NCBI GenBank assembly: GCA_028280565.1
Contig: JANQLQ010000084.1
Coordinates: forward strand, 1-47,381
Source of the DNA: Fulvivirga sp.
Lineage (GTDB): Bacteria > Bacteroidota > Bacteroidia > Cytophagales > Cyclobacteriaceae
Length of the DNA stretch: 47,381 bases
Direction: 5' to 3'
In this document: positions 9,067 to 16,770 of the stretch, one piece after another
Position numbering within the stretch: the stretch's first letter is position 1
How the letters are laid out: every line of letters begins with the position of its first letter
Program-made: the position numbers and the translations under genes
The notes under the pieces: model-generated
What the model was told of the DNA's origin: nothing
Databases searched by the model: none
The model's input: the letters and a program-made list of their open reading frames with translations, nothing else

Positions 9067-10371
9067 TCAAAGGCTGCCAGCTATGATGTCAATACCTGGG
9101 GTGGAAGTCCTTAAGTAAAGATCCCCTGGTGAGGTCACCGCATTTCCTTTGTATCGAGCCCCTATAATTTTGAGATTCCCGGGGTTGTGTTTTACTTCCA
9201 ACCTGGAATAAGCATGATTTATTCCTGAATAATCGATGTTGCGAAAAACGATATTCTCTAACGTAGTGCTCTCCTGTAATTGAATGTCCAAAAACATAAA
9301 GCTGGCGTTCATCACTCTTATGTCTTCAAGGGTAATGTCGGTAAAGGAGGCTGCTTCCGCGGTCATGCTGATCGCTGCACCACCTTCGCAGTGAATGATG
9401 TCGATGTCTTTAAAGGAAATATCTTTGAGCTTGCCATTATCAGCGCCGTAAGTGATATCGATAGCATCGCCATAATCCCCTTTCCAAAACCAACTTCCAG
9501 ACACCCGGATATCTTGATTGAAGCCATCCAGGTTGCTATCGTGCCGAAGTGAAACAGCGTTGTTTCGACTATTGGTGAGAACATGGGTCACACGGATACC
9601 TTGGCTGTTCGTGATATGGATGCCATCATCATTCATTCTTAGTTCACGGTTCCCGACCAGGTTTACGTTATGTACCTGTACGTTGGCGCTACCTGCTAAA
9701 ACGATGTTTGCTTTCGCAGGATCCAAGCTAGTGATGCCAGAGATGATCACGTCTCGGCAATTGATCAAATGGATACCCGGGCTTTCATCCATCGGAATTT
9801 TTGTTCCTTTGAGTATGCCCGTTCCGCTGATCCGAATATTGGTGGCATTTTCGGAGATCACGTTTCCATAAACAATAGCGCCTTTTTCCAATATCAAATG
9901 GTCCCCGGAGGCCAACACGATCTCACCGGCATCATGTATGCCTGCCGGGAATACATGCGACCCTTCCTTTTTCTCTTCCGCAGCGTACCCAAACACCATA
10001 AGGGGATACACGTAATTCCGATCGATCTTGATGAAATACTTACCAGGTTTTACTTCATCCAGGACAAGTGTCGAGTTCTCGACCTCGTAGCCAGGACCTA
10101 AACTAGGAATAACTTCGACGGTTTCGATTGGAGCGTGATTGTCGATCGTCAATTTATTCTTTTCATTTTCTAATGCAATGATCACAAAGGCCCCCACCCG
10201 GGAGTAGTAAACAGGCACCTCTGTTTCGTTATGGGTAACTTTATAATAGTCTGAGTAGGTGCTTTTAAATGCCTCGGCAGGCTTTTGCTGTATTTCTGAT
10301 GGCTGTGAGCAGCAGGGCAGGAGTATAGCTGCCAAAAGTACAACCGAATTATTCAACAATGACTTCTGCAT
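9067..10371 (-). CDS. Beta-helix glycosidase-like protein (GH28/GH49-like), acidic pair altered
   Basis: A secreted right-handed parallel beta-helix protein of 434 residues from the chosen start. An upstream in-frame ATG at 10392 exists, but the start at 10371 gives a clean export signal with hydrophobic core NSVVLLAAILL and a CC pair (C20/C21), suggesting a lipoprotein with an unusual lipobox. An N-terminal beta-sandwich (about 35-140) precedes helix coils (about 155-420). It is a paralogue of the gene just upstream and overlaps its 3' end by 23 bp. The first acidic motif survives as MNDDGIHI (DD at 248-249), but the second position, where the paralogue has DDCLAIK, reads RNNAVSLR (NN at 270-271). 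Activity is therefore uncertain: it may be a degenerate enzyme, a binding protein or one using other acids such as those in GDYGDAIDI. Confidence 0.75.
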   Translation of the reverse strand: MQKSLLNNSVVLLAAILLPCCSQPSEIQQKPAEAFKSTYSDYYKVTHNETEVPVYYSRVGAFVIIALENEKNKLTIDNHAPIETVEVIPSLGPGYEVENSTLVLDEVKPGKYFIKIDRNYVYPLMVFGYAAEEKKEGSHVFPAGIHDAGEIVLASGDHLILEKGAIVYGNVISENATNIRISGTGILKGTKIPMDESPGIHLINCRDVIISGITSLDPAKANIVLAGSANVQVHNVNLVGNRELRMNDDGIHITNSQGIRVTHVLTNSRNNAVSLRHDSNLDGFNQDIRVSGSWFWKGDYGDAIDITYGADNGKLKDISFKDIDIIHCEGGAAISMTAEAASFTDITLEDIRVMNASFMFLDIQLQESTTLENIVFRNIDYSGINHAYSRLEVKHNPGNLKIIGARYKGNAVTSPGDLYLRTSTPGIDIIAGSL

Positions 10372-11728
10372 GTTCCGTATATATGTTTCCATCTTTTACA
10401 TCTTTAATCTTTTTCCCGTGGATGGTAAGCCCACGGAACTTGATATCCTTGTATTGGTGTTCTGCATCCAGCCCGGTAATGATGGAATTCAAGGGAGCTC
10501 CTTCTACCACTTGAATATTATCCATGACGATATTGCTGCCGCTGCCTCGCTCCTTATCTTTGGAATAGTGGGAGAACAATACCTGGAAATGGCACAGGTA
10601 ACCGTAGGCTTCTTCAATGCGAATATCCTTGTAAAGGACATCGGTAATATGCGCCCGGTCACCGTTATGAATAGTCAGTGCACCCCCGTTGGCTTCTACA
10701 TGGATGATGTCCACATTTTCAATGGTAATGGATTGCATCGTGTCCGCTCGTGTTTCGAACCCAATTTCTATGGCGTTGCCCCATTCGGCGTTCCATAAGG
10801 TACAGTTTTTCATGGTGACGTTATTCACCAGCTTACAGCCGATAGTCTTAGGCACGGTAAAGGGGACACCTTCCGGGTCCGGCACTTTATACCAAAATTC
10901 GGAGGCCTTGATGGCCAGGCAGTCATCTTTTGTGCGCACGAAGGTATTTTCGATCGTAATATCTTCAGAGCCTACTACGTCTATACCGTCATCTGATCTG
11001 CGCCAGCCTATGATGCGCATATCATTGACCCGGATATTTTTACATCCAAAATAAGAGGTGCTCCACCTGGGATTGCCAATCAAATGGAGATTAGACACGG
11101 AAGAATTCCTGGCCTTCATCCATCCCAGGCCGTAGTAGCCTTCTTCCCTCGTAAGGTCCCTGTTATCGATGATGCCATGGCCGAAAATGATCACGTCCTC
11201 CACATCTTCCATTAAAAAGGTGCCTTTCAAAACAGCCCCGGCCTGTACCCATACCCGGTCCCCGGTTTTGATCCTTTTATTCTCAATTGTATACCGCTTC
11301 CCGGTTTCGTAGACGATGGTAGCGGTGGTTGCCAATTCGCTGCTGACCGGTTTTTGTGAAAAAACAAAAAGGGGCATATAAATACGGTGGTCAAATTCAA
11401 CACTTACTTTCGTATCGGCCGGGAGCGTAAATTGGACCTGGCGATCATTCATGATCTTGGCTTGGATATTGAGTTTTAAAGGCCTGATCACCACCTGCTC
11501 AAATGCAAATTGGGTAACCACTTCCACGGTAGTTGCCCCGGTGGATCCGTAAGTAACTACCCCGGCTATTGGGGTACCATAGACCTTTTGGGCTTCCCCG
11601 TTTACACTCACCTGGTAGTTATCGTCTTCCGGGATATCGCCCGGATAATTGTAAGTGATCACCTGCCCATGTGCAATACCTATTTGTAGTATGACAAGTA
11701 AAGCAAAATGGATCGTATCTTTTAACAT
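10349..11728 (-). CDS. Secreted beta-helix glycoside hydrolase (GH28/GH49-like)
   Basis: A 459-residue exported protein with a signal peptide (about 1-21, cleavage near AHG/Q), an N-terminal beta-sandwich of the sort found in dextranase-like proteins (about 25-150), and a parallel beta-helix (about 160-440). The acid pairs expected of clan GH-N enzymes are both present: D246-D247 in SDDGIDVVG and D268-D269 in TKDDCLAIK. Both GH28 (polygalacturonase-like) and GH49 (dextranase-like) are possible; the two-domain layout leans to GH49-like or an unclassified relative, by inference. Its ATG lies 4 bp after the GH116 stop and its 3' end overlaps the next gene, so it is central to the operon. It likely attacks a polysaccharide backbone or side chain in the periplasm or at the surface. 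Confidence 0.78.
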   Translation of the reverse strand: MLKDTIHFALLVILQIGIAHGQVITYNYPGDIPEDDNYQVSVNGEAQKVYGTPIAGVVTYGSTGATTVEVVTQFAFEQVVIRPLKLNIQAKIMNDRQVQFTLPADTKVSVEFDHRIYMPLFVFSQKPVSSELATTATIVYETGKRYTIENKRIKTGDRVWVQAGAVLKGTFLMEDVEDVIIFGHGIIDNRDLTREEGYYGLGWMKARNSSVSNLHLIGNPRWSTSYFGCKNIRVNDMRIIGWRRSDDGIDVVGSEDITIENTFVRTKDDCLAIKASEFWYKVPDPEGVPFTVPKTIGCKLVNNVTMKNCTLWNAEWGNAIEIGFETRADTMQSITIENVDIIHVEANGGALTIHNGDRAHITDVLYKDIRIEEAYGYLCHFQVLFSHYSKDKERGSGSNIVMDNIQVVEGAPLNSIITGLDAEHQYKDIKFRGLTIHGKKIKDVKDGNIYTEHAEVIVE

Positions 11729-11732
11729 AAGC

Positions 11733-14429
11733 TTATTTTTTGAAAGTTGTTAAGGTGACCCTGCTATTAGTAGAAAGCTTATCCCCTTCGTTTAACATCA
11801 CCTTCTTTTCAAAAAGGGCTGTTATCCTGTTTTTACCAGTTTTCCATTGGATGCCTTCAACTTTTTCCCCGTTCACATACAAAGCCTTTCTATCTTTCCA
11901 ATAATTGGATGGTAACGAAAGGGATGCCATGGCCAGCTTACCGGACTGTGCATGGATCGTAATGTGATCATCTTTCCTGTTGAAAAGACCGGTGCCCAGG
12001 TTAGCGGAGAAGAAATACGTAAATTCTTGGTTGCCCGCCTTAGGGTCAAAAGAATACCCGTCTTTCACCAAGGTGAATCCACTTAACGCATGAAGTATAG
12101 CCCAAGAGGACATTGGCCGGTAATAGTGACCTCCAAATTCTTGATGGTCCCAGTAAAGCCCCGCCTTTTTATACCGCCCATCTACTGCTTTAATGATCGC
12201 TTTTCCTTCATCCAGCAACCCTTCTTGAATGAGGAAAGAGGCAAAAGCCAGTTCTACTCCCGTCCAAGGTGTATTGGCCTGGTCTACCCATAAATGGGTA
12301 TCGTGCATAGGGAACAGCGTAGGGTGCTCCGGCCAGGTGCAGTTACGAAGGTATTTTTCTTCTATGAAGGAATAGCTGAGAATATTTTTCATGGCCGAGC
12401 GAATACGGGTAGAATCCAAGATATAGCCTAGTCCAGCTGTTTTGGCTACCCATTGTCCCATCATTTGATCGGTAAGGCATCCTTCGCTTACTCCCTGCTC
12501 GCCATCATAATCATTGTATAACCGATAGTATTCGCCGTTCCAGAGTTTTTTTTCCATTAAGTCGGCTGCCTTTTTTGCCATCTTTTGGTACTCCCTCGCG
12601 GTTTTTGGTTCTTCCATATCTTTGGCAGCTTTGGCGGCCATGGTCATCGTGGTGATCCATTGGGATTGGATATAAGAAGCCAGGCCATACATGGGGAAAT
12701 TGTCATAGCTGCACATAATACCTTCCATGTCGGGCATTTGATCGCCATTTTTATCTCTTTCCGAAAGCATATACTGAATACCAAGCTTTATGCTGGGCCA
12801 TAATTCTTTTAAGTACTCCTTGTCGTTCGTCCAGAAATAATCCCGAAGAACGAGCTGAATGTAGTTGGGCACCAAATCGACTCTTTCAAACACGCCAAAC
12901 GTGCCGTTTTGATTTTTACTTAAGTCAAAGCCAAGCCCATGATTGATCTCGCCATCATGGGTTTGTAGAGCCCTGTGTGCTCGCATGGAAGATTGCTGCA
13001 ACCCCGGGAAAAGTGAGAGGATAGGGATGGAGCCATAAAGCGATACATCGGTAGTGATGTAGGGCCCCCAGGACTGGTTACTGGTCATCCCCTCCCGGAT
13101 ACCAAACCGTCCTCGTTTGTCTAATTGAGAGGAAGTGATAAATGTGTTCAGGTGGGAATTGACCTGGTCCAAGATGTATTTCTCTTCGGTCGTGCTGTAA
13201 AAGTCATTAAGAAATGCACCGGTTTTGTGTTTCAATGTAGCCTCTGCTGATAAAAAATACTGGACTAGCTCATCGATATTGTTAAAGTGATTTTCATAAT
13301 AATGCCCCACACGTTCCGTAGGTTTTAAGAAAAGATCGTATCCTTTTTCGTTGGGTATGGGTTCATACTTTTTTCGGTCCTTCTGAACAATAGCTCCATA
13401 CGCGTTGGGAAAATACCAGTTCATGAAAAACTCCGCTGTAATACTACTTCCCGGGTTAAGCATTTCGGTTACAGCTATCGAACTTTTACACACTTGGTTG
13501 TTATCCTCCCCCATAAATCCAATTTTACCCCCACTTGGGGTTACTTTGTTTCGATTTTCCGTGTCATCGAAATTGGCAAAGCGATTGTTGACCAAGAGAT
13601 TTTCATAATAGGGATGACGATGTGCCCAGCCCAAGTGATAAGTGACCTCATCGCCGCCTTTGGCTCCGAAACTCATTTGGCCGTTGGTGACGTGTTCTCC
13701 GGGTACATTACCTACACTATGGGTGAAGTATTTGTACCGGTTTTCTTCCTTGAGGGCTGAAATAAAATACTTATCCAGCTTATCAAAAGCCACCAGGTTC
13801 CTAAGTGTCCCGATGAACATAATTTCTACTGGCTGATCTGTTTTTGATTCTACTTTGAAATCAAAATAGATACCGGGTAAGGATGAATTCTTGACGTCAT
13901 GGGGGATGAAAGGTGAAAAAGCTTCCAACGAAACGTCAAAGGGCATGTCTTCGGAAGAAAATTTCATGTGCACCTTGGGGAATTGCCCGGCATACGAAAT
14001 ATGATCTACGGCGGACAACCAGGGGAAATAATATATGGGATTTTCATTGATCAACCCGCCTTCTGGAAAAGATTCAGTGAGATGCAGAAGTTTAATTTTA
14101 GGTTGCTGCCCTTTGAGCTGGTATTTTACGGCAAAAAACAGGAAAGATTCCTGGTCGCCACTGCCCGGGCGTACCGGCAATTGGAAAAGCGGCCCTGTAC
14201 CAAAGGGATAGTTATTAAAGATGGTCCAATTATGAAACATCCCGTCTTTTCTTAATTCTATACCTCCTGTACCAATACCGCCTAAAGTAATACCACTTCT
14301 CACACGGTCGGTATGTGAAAAATTCTGCCAATCGAGCCTTTCTTGGCTTTGTCCAAGTGAACAGTTAATAATCATCGCTACAAACACGGGTCCGAGAAGT
14401 GTTATTCTGAACAATAGAGAAAGTAACAT
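11733..14429 (-). CDS. GH116-family glycoside hydrolase (GBA2-like), secreted
   Basis: An enzyme of 898 residues related to the bile-acid beta-glucosidase GBA2 (GH116). The frame extends to an ATG at 14543, but the ATG at 14429 begins an obvious signal peptide (hydrophobic about 3-23, cleavage near SLGQ), so it is preferred. The N-terminal beta domain carries SGITLGGIGTGGIELR near 45-60. The C-terminal alpha/alpha barrel has the likely nucleophile E446 in FGIREGMTSN and the likely acid/base D576 in CSYDNFPMYG; the residue roles are transferred from human GBA2 (E527, D677) by eye. Family members hydrolyse beta-glucosides or beta-xylosides, and the bacterial substrate here is unknown. It is the first gene of the minus-strand locus, divergent from the GH28 gene. 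Confidence 0.88.
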   Translation of the reverse strand: MLLSLLFRITLLGPVFVAMIINCSLGQSQERLDWQNFSHTDRVRSGITLGGIGTGGIELRKDGMFHNWTIFNNYPFGTGPLFQLPVRPGSGDQESFLFFAVKYQLKGQQPKIKLLHLTESFPEGGLINENPIYYFPWLSAVDHISYAGQFPKVHMKFSSEDMPFDVSLEAFSPFIPHDVKNSSLPGIYFDFKVESKTDQPVEIMFIGTLRNLVAFDKLDKYFISALKEENRYKYFTHSVGNVPGEHVTNGQMSFGAKGGDEVTYHLGWAHRHPYYENLLVNNRFANFDDTENRNKVTPSGGKIGFMGEDNNQVCKSSIAVTEMLNPGSSITAEFFMNWYFPNAYGAIVQKDRKKYEPIPNEKGYDLFLKPTERVGHYYENHFNNIDELVQYFLSAEATLKHKTGAFLNDFYSTTEEKYILDQVNSHLNTFITSSQLDKRGRFGIREGMTSNQSWGPYITTDVSLYGSIPILSLFPGLQQSSMRAHRALQTHDGEINHGLGFDLSKNQNGTFGVFERVDLVPNYIQLVLRDYFWTNDKEYLKELWPSIKLGIQYMLSERDKNGDQMPDMEGIMCSYDNFPMYGLASYIQSQWITTMTMAAKAAKDMEEPKTAREYQKMAKKAADLMEKKLWNGEYYRLYNDYDGEQGVSEGCLTDQMMGQWVAKTAGLGYILDSTRIRSAMKNILSYSFIEEKYLRNCTWPEHPTLFPMHDTHLWVDQANTPWTGVELAFASFLIQEGLLDEGKAIIKAVDGRYKKAGLYWDHQEFGGHYYRPMSSWAILHALSGFTLVKDGYSFDPKAGNQEFTYFFSANLGTGLFNRKDDHITIHAQSGKLAMASLSLPSNYWKDRKALYVNGEKVEGIQWKTGKNRITALFEKKVMLNEGDKLSTNSRVTLTTFKK

Positions 14430-14683
14430 AGCTAATTCTAATAAAAAAGGTTGATAGAAATGATCCAAAGCAAGTCTACTGGACTGATCGTAAGGAAAGG
14501 GGAGAAGAATAGTTTGAATAGGTCGAAAGTCACTCTTTATCACGTAGATATTAGCCGAATTTCAAACTTTTGAGCTACCGAATAGTCAATAATAAACGAT
14601 CTCTACCCGTTTATAGATCAAATGGCCTACATAGCTCCACCATTTTCAATTGATTTTTAGCGTTTGAATTTTATCGATCATAA
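14430..14683. promoter_or_regulatory. Divergent control region between GH116 and GH28
   Basis: This AT-rich gap separates the two divergent enzyme genes and must hold both promoters, and plausibly an HTCS binding site. Two interlocked inverted repeats are visible at about 14596-14622: AAACG with CGTTT, and GATCT with AGATC. No convincing TAnnTTTG element was found. Assigning a binding protein is inference. Confidence 0.4.
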
Positions 14684-16108
14684 GTGAAAAGGTACATATT
14701 GTTTTTCCTGTGCCTGGGCATTGGCTCAATACAAGCACAGGTGATAGATATAAAAGAATTTGGAGCGAAAGGAGACGGTACCTCCGATGATACTAAAGCC
14801 ATCCAGCAAGCTATTGATCAGGCGAGTAAGGACAAGTTTCATCTCCGGTTTCCGGCAGGCACCTACATGACAGGCATGATCCATCTGAAGAGCAATATCA
14901 GCATAGAATTGCAGGCAGGTGCTACGTGGCAAGCCATCCCGGACCTATCCTTGTACCCGGAAATCGACAGCCAAGCGGATCTCAGCCAAACGGGGTGGTA
15001 CACGATGTCCAGGCGAGCTTTTATCTTTGGTGATAATATAGAAAATGTAACCCTAAAGGGAGAGGGCAGGATCTACCCCTCCGGCGATCATTACGAAGCC
15101 TTCCCAAATCTGGAGGAGAATGGTAGCAAAAGACCGTATGGTATTTACTTTCGAAACTCCAGCAATATAAAAGTAGAAGGGCTTCAATTGTATAAGTCTG
15201 CGTTTTGGATGTTCCGGGCATATTTGTGTGAGGATGTTCATCTCACCGGGTTGGATATCTTTAATCATGCCAATACGAATAATGATGGGATAGACATTGT
15301 GGATTGTCATCGCGTACGGATTTCCGATTGCACGATCGACTCCGCAGACGATGCCATCAGTCTCAAAACAGAAGCGCCCAAAGGATGTGAAGATGTGGTG
15401 ATCACCAATTGTATTGTAAGTTCAACAGCCTCCTACATTAAGCTGGGCACCGGTTCTTTTGGATCTTTTAAGCGGATTGCAGTATCCAACTGTGTACTAC
15501 GGCCTACCCGTGCAGATACCCTTATCCATGCGTTGAAATACCAAAATGGTATCACCGGCCTCTCACTGATGTCCGTGGATGGAGCGGATATTGAGAATAT
15601 ATCTTTTAGCAATATCGTGATGTCGGGTATGCTTACGCCTATTTTTGTAAGGTTAGGCAATCGGCATAGGGTTACACACGAAGAGTACGCTTCGCACCCC
15701 ATCACGGCCGGCACTATCAAAAATATTGCTTACGACAATATCACCGCTACAGACTGCGGACCGCTCCCCATCAATATCACGGGGTATCCCGGCCACTATG
15801 TGGAGGGAGTCAGGATATCGGACAGTTCTTTCTCATTTGGGAGCGCTGGATCTGCAAATGACCGGGACAGTGCCGTACCCGAAAATAGTGATAGCTATCC
15901 TTACCCCAAGATGTACGGGACCGACTTACCTGCATTTGGCTTCTACGGCCGGCATATCGACGGGATCAAGTGGAATAACGTGGATTTCTATCCTGCTGAA
16001 AATGAAGTTCGCCCGCCTTTAGTGTTAGAAGATGTAAAAGGATTTGATCATAAAGCACTGTATATCCAGGGTAAAACTGCTTCCCAACAGCACATCATTA
16101 AAAAATAG
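14684..16108 (+). CDS. GH28-family polygalacturonase-like enzyme, secreted
   Basis: A 474-residue secreted GH28 enzyme. GTG is the start codon and opens a signal peptide (MKRYILFFLCLGIGSIQAQ, residues 1-19). The mature protein starts with the canonical FGAKGDGTSDDTKAIQQAI segment, followed by the beta-helix. Catalytic positions are visible: D201 in NTNNDGIDI, the D222-D223 pair in DSADDAISLK, and K253 in YIKLGTGS, matching bacterial GH28 variants in which the classical GHG motif is not obvious. GH28 enzymes hydrolyse galacturonosyl linkages in pectin, but divergent members act on other glycans. It is transcribed away from GH116 across a 254-bp shared control region, so it probably belongs to the same regulon. 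Confidence 0.88.
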   Translation: MKRYILFFLCLGIGSIQAQVIDIKEFGAKGDGTSDDTKAIQQAIDQASKDKFHLRFPAGTYMTGMIHLKSNISIELQAGATWQAIPDLSLYPEIDSQADLSQTGWYTMSRRAFIFGDNIENVTLKGEGRIYPSGDHYEAFPNLEENGSKRPYGIYFRNSSNIKVEGLQLYKSAFWMFRAYLCEDVHLTGLDIFNHANTNNDGIDIVDCHRVRISDCTIDSADDAISLKTEAPKGCEDVVITNCIVSSTASYIKLGTGSFGSFKRIAVSNCVLRPTRADTLIHALKYQNGITGLSLMSVDGADIENISFSNIVMSGMLTPIFVRLGNRHRVTHEEYASHPITAGTIKNIAYDNITATDCGPLPINITGYPGHYVEGVRISDSSFSFGSAGSANDRDSAVPENSDSYPYPKMYGTDLPAFGFYGRHIDGIKWNNVDFYPAENEVRPPLVLEDVKGFDHKALYIQGKTASQQHIIKK

Positions 16109-16206
16109 GTAAGCAGCACGAATATCTTTTCTCGCTCCTAGCCGGGATTTAGCGATAAAGAAACCCGTTGGATATCCTCATCAAAAACGAAAAAAAACCT
16201 CTTTAT

Positions 16207-16387
16207 CGTCATTCCTGCCGGCTTTGCAGGGTGAGCGATGCGCGAGAGCAGGAACCTGCTGTGTCGTTGAACGTGAACCTTCTTTTGAGTGTACTGGGTT
16301 TTCGTTCCACGACTTCGCAGATTCCTTGTCACGCCTATCCCAACGCACAAGCGGCAAGATGACGAGGGTAGAAAGTAAGGAATGACG
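16207..16387 (+). repeat. Dispersed repeat R3 with short terminal inverted repeat
   Basis: The element is bounded by a perfect 10-bp inverted repeat, CGTCATTCCT at 16207-16216 and AGGAATGACG at 16378-16387. The internal motif CGAGAGCAGGAACCTGCTG followed by TGTCGT recurs, diverged and inverted, at 29506-29590. It resembles the short noncoding CGTCATTCC-type repeats found in many bacterial genomes. No reading frame is supported. Confidence 0.6.
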
Positions 16388-16627
16388 TTTTTAGGTATGG
16401 GTGTTGGATGGATTTAGAACAGGATGTGGATCACCCATCCTTTACAACTTGCTGGCACTAGGTTTGAAACTACAAACCTCATTATCAATTATTTAAACCT
16501 GGTAAAGTAAATCCAGGTTCAATGCCTTTACCCAATGAAAACATCTACCAAAGACCCAGTTCACTGGATGGGCTAAGGCGATAGCAGCCATAATTTACAA
16601 TTTCTCTTAAGGGTTTTGGCTAAAAAA

Positions 16628-16673
16628 CGTATCATAATGAAACGTTTTATTGTGCCATAATGATACGTATCAT
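16628..16673. promoter_or_regulatory. Four-half-site operator upstream of the permease array
   Basis: Two palindromes are made of the same half-site. CGTATCATAATGAAACG (16628-16644) is a 17-bp near-perfect palindrome centred at 16636. ATGATACGTATCAT (16660-16673) is a perfect 14-bp palindrome. Their centres are about 30 bp, or three helical turns, apart. The site lies about 100-140 bp before the first permease ATG. This is what a dimeric repressor bound on one DNA face would need; PadR-type regulators often go with such permeases, but no regulator gene is in this window. Confidence 0.6.
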
Positions 16674-16770
16674 AAGCATAATTCGTATATTTATTAATAT
16701 AACTAATTGAAAATCAGTTATTTAAAATCATGGCACGTGCTTGGTTAATTAAACTGTTAAATCTTAAACC

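Larger units (their letters stand above)
16109..16770. other. Intergenic region, no gene seen, with repeat R3 and an operator-rich promoter zone
   Basis: No convincing gene lies in these roughly 660 bases. The left half holds repeat R3 (16207-16387). The middle part (about 16390-16615) shows nothing recognisable. The right part carries the palindromic operator cluster at 16628-16673 and an AT-rich stretch before the first permease gene. Confidence 0.6.

Noticed and set aside
10259-10798. 179-codon plus-strand frame opposite the beta-helix genes
   Set aside because: Antisense shadow of two well-supported genes, without recognisable motifs.
14430-14543. N-terminal extension of the GH116 gene
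   Set aside because: The extra 38 residues precede an obvious signal peptide that starts at 14429.
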